Source of the DNA: Clostridium_F caseinilyticum
GTDB lineage: Bacteria > Bacillota > Clostridia > Clostridiales > Clostridiaceae
Assembly: GCF_046127645.1 (NCBI RefSeq)
Contig: NZ_CP175919.1
DNA: 64,000 nt
Strand: one strand, 5' to 3'
This document shows, in pieces, positions 60,956-64,000 of this stretch. The position numbers were made by a program, and so were the translations under genes. How positions within the stretch are numbered: position 1 is the stretch's first letter; every line of letters starts with the position of its first letter. The notes beneath the pieces were generated by a model that was given only the letters and a program-made list of their open reading frames with translations, did not search any database and had not been told where the DNA came from.

Positions 60956-63528
60956 TGTTTAAATGGGAAAATTTTTGCCTCTTCTCCATCAACTTCTTCA
61001 TAATCTGGTGGAGCTATTGATCCCACATTTAAAGCTTGCAACATTTCTTTATCATAAATATCGAATTTTATTGATTTTCCATCTACTTTTATAACTTTTC
61101 CTGAAGCTTTAACTAGATATCCAGCTTTTTTAGCTTGCTTTTTAAAATCATTATATTTTAACGGAACTAAATCAGCTCCAACTCTAATAACATGCTCATG
61201 TATTTGATTAATTAATTCTGATGTTTTAATAAAAAGGCCATCGCCCCTACTTTTTACAACATCCTCCCATCCTATAGCCCTGCTATCATTTATCATGTCA
61301 TTATATAAAATTAACATTCTCTCAACCAAACTGCGAACATTTTCAGTATCTTCTAACACTTCAACCTTAATATTTTTTATTATATGCTCATAAAAATTGT
61401 CTAGTTGCTGCAATCCATGCTTTTCTAAAAGCTTATTAAATATCATCATTCCACATGAGATATTAATTGCAGTACTTTGAGTCCTATTTTTTAAATCTTT
61501 TATATCTTCCTTCACTTTTTCCCTTAGTTGCTGATATCCTTCTACTGGCATTTCCAATACAGTTTCTATTAAACTTCTACCCAATTTATTTAATAGCTCT
61601 TCATTCTTAATTAGCCATTCCATAGCTTCTGTATTCTTTTGGGTTCTTTCTCTCCTGGATAAATATATAATGCAACTTCTTTCAATCAATGCTTTTTCCT
61701 GGTTAGGATAGCTTTCTTCTCCTGCTAAAATAATGGGCCTGTATAAATTAAAATCCGTAGTTTTTAAACTTTTATTTCCCTTGCTTATAGTGGCTCTATC
61801 ATATAGATTTCTTAATGTTTCTGATATATTGCCTATTTTATACCTATCCATCATGCTTGGCTTAAATTCATCAAATAAGGCTGGATAGTTTCCATCGCTC
61901 AAATTTTTCATAAGAGCAAAATTACTGATTAATCCAATAGATTTTATATCTTTTTTAGGGTAATTAAGTATTGGAGCTATTACATTTTCAAGTATTGTAC
62001 TTTTACCGCTGCCACTTTCCCCTACTATTAAAAGGTGATGCAATTTTTGTTTTAACTCCTGACATTGATATACTGCTAAGTTATTTATAATAGTTCCAAT
62101 TATACTTATAGATTTTTCTGTACCTGCGAACTTAAAAATATGTTTAATAAGTTCTTTTAGTTCCTCTTTTGTTATTGGATCCACTTGTAAAACATCTGCA
62201 TTATTTCGGCCATCACTTTTTATATTCTCATTTATTTCTTTTGAAGATATGCAGCCGTTATTTTCTATAAAAATCAATTCTCCATTTCTTTCTATAAACT
62301 TAACACCACCATAAATTTCTTCATTCTCTAAAGCAAAATATTTATTTATCCATCCCTTTAATCTATTTAAATCTTCCACTCTTCCACTAAACACAAGATC
62401 CATTGTTCCAAGAAAGTTTTTAAATGACTTAACATCATCAAATACAGTACTTATTCCTGTTCTTTCAATTGTATCTCCAGTAACACTTTTAAGTACTATA
62501 CTTACTCCTTCCGTTTCATCATCTATAAATTTAATCCTGGTTGCCTTTAATAATTTAAAGTCTGCAATATACTTTTTAGTTTCAATTACTTCATCTGCTT
62601 TTTCTTTAAACATTATTTTATATATTCCGCCTGTATCCTGCTGCAGTTCATACTTATTTTTTATATCCAAAGATCTATCAAAGGCATCTAATAAATCTTT
62701 TTTATTATGGCCAACCTCTATCCAATCAGTAACATCCTTGTTATCCCCCAAAGATTTCAATCCTGGAAGATTTATAAACTTAAATTCTCTAGCATATTTT
62801 TTAAATTCATTATAAACATTCCACTTATATTGCTCCCCAGCTTGTCCAGTATCTCCTATTACATAGATTCTCATTCTATTATTTTTTAGGATGTCTAATT
62901 CTTTACACCCTTTTAAACTTGTGGCCACATAGCCTTTGTTTTTAAATATAGAATTTATTGTGTTAGCGTCTTTTTCACCCTCATCTATAATCAATACATC
63001 ATCATTCTTTATAGCACTTAAAGCATTATATAGGTTATACGGAAGTTCATCAGCTCCTCTTTTAGCAATTACTTTTTCACCTTCCAAATGATAATATGAA
63101 AGTTGTTTTTTGCCTTCTCCGTTCGCAAATTTAGCTTTAAAATATACTATTTCATTTCTTTCGTTCACAAATTTAAATATTCCTAAAAGTTTTTGACCTT
63201 GCCTAAATTTACTTAATTCCCAATCTACATAGTCTTTTACTTTTTCCTCCTGAAGTTCTTTTTCTGTTTTCTCAACTTCAATTCCTAAATATTCCCTGGC
63301 TTCTGTGTAATTCAATTTTTTATATTTCATTATAAAATCAATAGAATCTCCACATTCCGAACAGCCAAAGCACTTAAAAAAATCTTTATTGGTGTCTGGA
63401 TTAAATTTAACCCTTAGGGAAGGTGTTTTTTCTGAATGGAAAGGGCACTTTATGTACCCTTGTCTGTTAAATTTTTCTCCTGTTTCATTTTCTATTAGAT
63501 CTCTTAAGTCTATATCCTGCAATTCCAC
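60946..63528 (-). CDS. phage primase-helicase fusion
   Basis: The 860-residue protein starts at GTG 63528 after GGAGGTGAGAAG. Residues about 1-75 form a CHC2 zinc finger (CPFHSEKTPS, FKCFGCSECGDSIDF). About 160-260 is a TOPRIM-type domain (VLIIDEGEKDANTI). About 480-700 is an ATPase with Walker A (IVGESGSGKST), Walker B-like (ALFDEF) and later Arg-rich segments. The C-terminal domain is not recognised. It should prime and unwind phage DNA. Confidence 0.88.
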   Translation of the reverse strand: MELQDIDLRDLIENETGEKFNRQGYIKCPFHSEKTPSLRVKFNPDTNKDFFKCFGCSECGDSIDFIMKYKKLNYTEAREYLGIEVEKTEKELQEEKVKDYVDWELSKFRQGQKLLGIFKFVNERNEIVYFKAKFANGEGKKQLSYYHLEGEKVIAKRGADELPYNLYNALSAIKNDDVLIIDEGEKDANTINSIFKNKGYVATSLKGCKELDILKNNRMRIYVIGDTGQAGEQYKWNVYNEFKKYAREFKFINLPGLKSLGDNKDVTDWIEVGHNKKDLLDAFDRSLDIKNKYELQQDTGGIYKIMFKEKADEVIETKKYIADFKLLKATRIKFIDDETEGVSIVLKSVTGDTIERTGISTVFDDVKSFKNFLGTMDLVFSGRVEDLNRLKGWINKYFALENEEIYGGVKFIERNGELIFIENNGCISSKEINENIKSDGRNNADVLQVDPITKEELKELIKHIFKFAGTEKSISIIGTIINNLAVYQCQELKQKLHHLLIVGESGSGKSTILENVIAPILNYPKKDIKSIGLISNFALMKNLSDGNYPALFDEFKPSMMDRYKIGNISETLRNLYDRATISKGNKSLKTTDFNLYRPIILAGEESYPNQEKALIERSCIIYLSRRERTQKNTEAMEWLIKNEELLNKLGRSLIETVLEMPVEGYQQLREKVKEDIKDLKNRTQSTAINISCGMMIFNKLLEKHGLQQLDNFYEHIIKNIKVEVLEDTENVRSLVERMLILYNDMINDSRAIGWEDVVKSRGDGLFIKTSELINQIHEHVIRVGADLVPLKYNDFKKQAKKAGYLVKASGKVIKVDGKSIKFDIYDKEMLQALNVGSIAPPDYEEVDGEEAKIFPFKQVT

Positions 63529-63560
63529 CTTCTCACCTCCTCCTTTTGTTAAAGCTCTTA

Positions 63561-64000
63561 TTACTCATTTTCTACCGCTGGACCTATATCTGTGTTTAAC
63601 TCTTTTAGATAATTTCTAACACTATAATAAAGTTTTCTATATATCTCAAATGCTGTATCTTTATTGCTTGTAAAAATAGTGTCATGTAAATATAAATCCT
63701 GTATACTTGATAGTCTTCCTAAGAAAGCTTTAGGTGTATATAGACTTCTATAATTTCCTTTCTTTATATTCTCCATACCATTCTTATCCTCTATTATTAG
63801 ATACATTTTAATTCCTTTATTTTTTGACCTTTGAAGTTCTCTTATAAGTCTTATATCATCATGTGTATCTGTTTTTTCTGCTAAATTTCCAGCAAGTTCA
63901 TCAACACTATTTTTTCTTTCAACTGCTACCGGGAAATATATATCCCTATATATCCCCATTTCAGGGCACTTAGTAATAATAGCTGTATAATCTCCCTCAT
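63561..64000 (-). CDS. ERCC4-type nuclease, partial at window edge
   Basis: The frame stays open to the window end, so the 5' part is missing; an internal ATG at 63959 is not needed as the start. The visible part has EGDYTA followed by VAVERKNSVDELAGNLA, the ERKxxxD nuclease signature of the ERCC4/XPF fold, and MYLIIEDKNG. It is probably a phage structure-specific nuclease or recombination factor. A 32-bp gap separates it from the primase gene. Confidence 0.82.
   Translation of the reverse strand, partial: EGDYTAIITKCPEMGIYRDIYFPVAVERKNSVDELAGNLAEKTDTHDDIRLIRELQRSKNKGIKMYLIIEDKNGMENIKKGNYRSLYTPKAFLGRLSSIQDLYLHDTIFTSNKDTAFEIYRKLYYSVRNYLKELNTDIGPAVENE

Overview
The window is very AT-rich, with clostridial ribosome binding sites (AGGAGG/GGGGG), and is typical of Clostridium sensu stricto. 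The genes point to an anaerobic amino-acid and butyrate fermenter: hydroxyproline dehydratase, butyryl-CoA pathway, 2-hydroxyacyl-CoA-dehydratase-type activase genes, ferredoxin, a sigma-54 regulator and a small spore-protein-like gene. I cannot assign a species from sequence alone.

Chromosomal part (about 1-30,400). It opens with the end of queT, a flavin reductase and an L,D-transpeptidase remnant. A hydroxyproline-utilisation locus follows: proC, hypD, hypG and an XRE-cupin regulator. HypD dehydrates trans-4-hydroxyproline to pyrroline-5-carboxylate and ProC reduces that to proline. Next is a four-gene operon of MoxR ATPase, VWA protein, zinc-ribbon protein and a DNA-ligase-C-terminus-like HhH/BRCT protein. 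Two tandem ornithine-cyclodeaminase-like genes follow, then a ferredoxin and a three-gene activase/FeS locus. The butyryl-CoA block crt-hbd-thl-bcd-etfB-etfA is preceded by an excellent -24/-12 sigma-54 promoter at 25582-25598. A sigma-54 activator lies at 17595-19208, so this block is probably its target. The segment ends with an integrase fragment, a short UvrC homologue, a purine permease, YhaM and a small spore-like protein.

Prophage part (about 30,500 to beyond 64,000). Nearly everything is on the minus strand. From its upstream end it reads: ERCC4 nuclease (cut by the window edge), primase-helicase, ArpU-like regulator, small terminase, serine recombinase, large terminase, portal, MuF head protein, scaffold, capsid, connectors, tail, tape measure, Dit, tail endopeptidase, holin/XhlA and GH25 endolysin. 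At its far end is a plasmid module: ParM-like actin, ParR-like RHH protein, winged-helix Rep, a 51-residue CopG-like protein and an origin-like region with DnaA boxes. This looks like an integrated phage-plasmid. The portal gene is split by an IS with 7-bp flanking repeats, so the prophage is probably defective for packaging.

The most interesting signals are in the prophage. (1) The same C-terminal toxin-like domain occurs on the MuF head protein and on a separate LXG-like 549-residue protein, and each is followed by a related small immunity-like gene. (2) Three diverged tandem non-coding units lie at 34.4-35.2 kb. Two have a 17-bp-spaced sigma-A promoter followed about 75-80 nt later by a terminator, as expected for small RNAs. 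(3) Nine GGTTACC-type repeats cluster upstream of the ArpU gene. (4) A signal-peptide protein and a convergent small membrane protein sit beside the replication region. Several genes under 60 codons were found by reading the gaps (31710, 32682, 39147, 46187, 50389, 52534).
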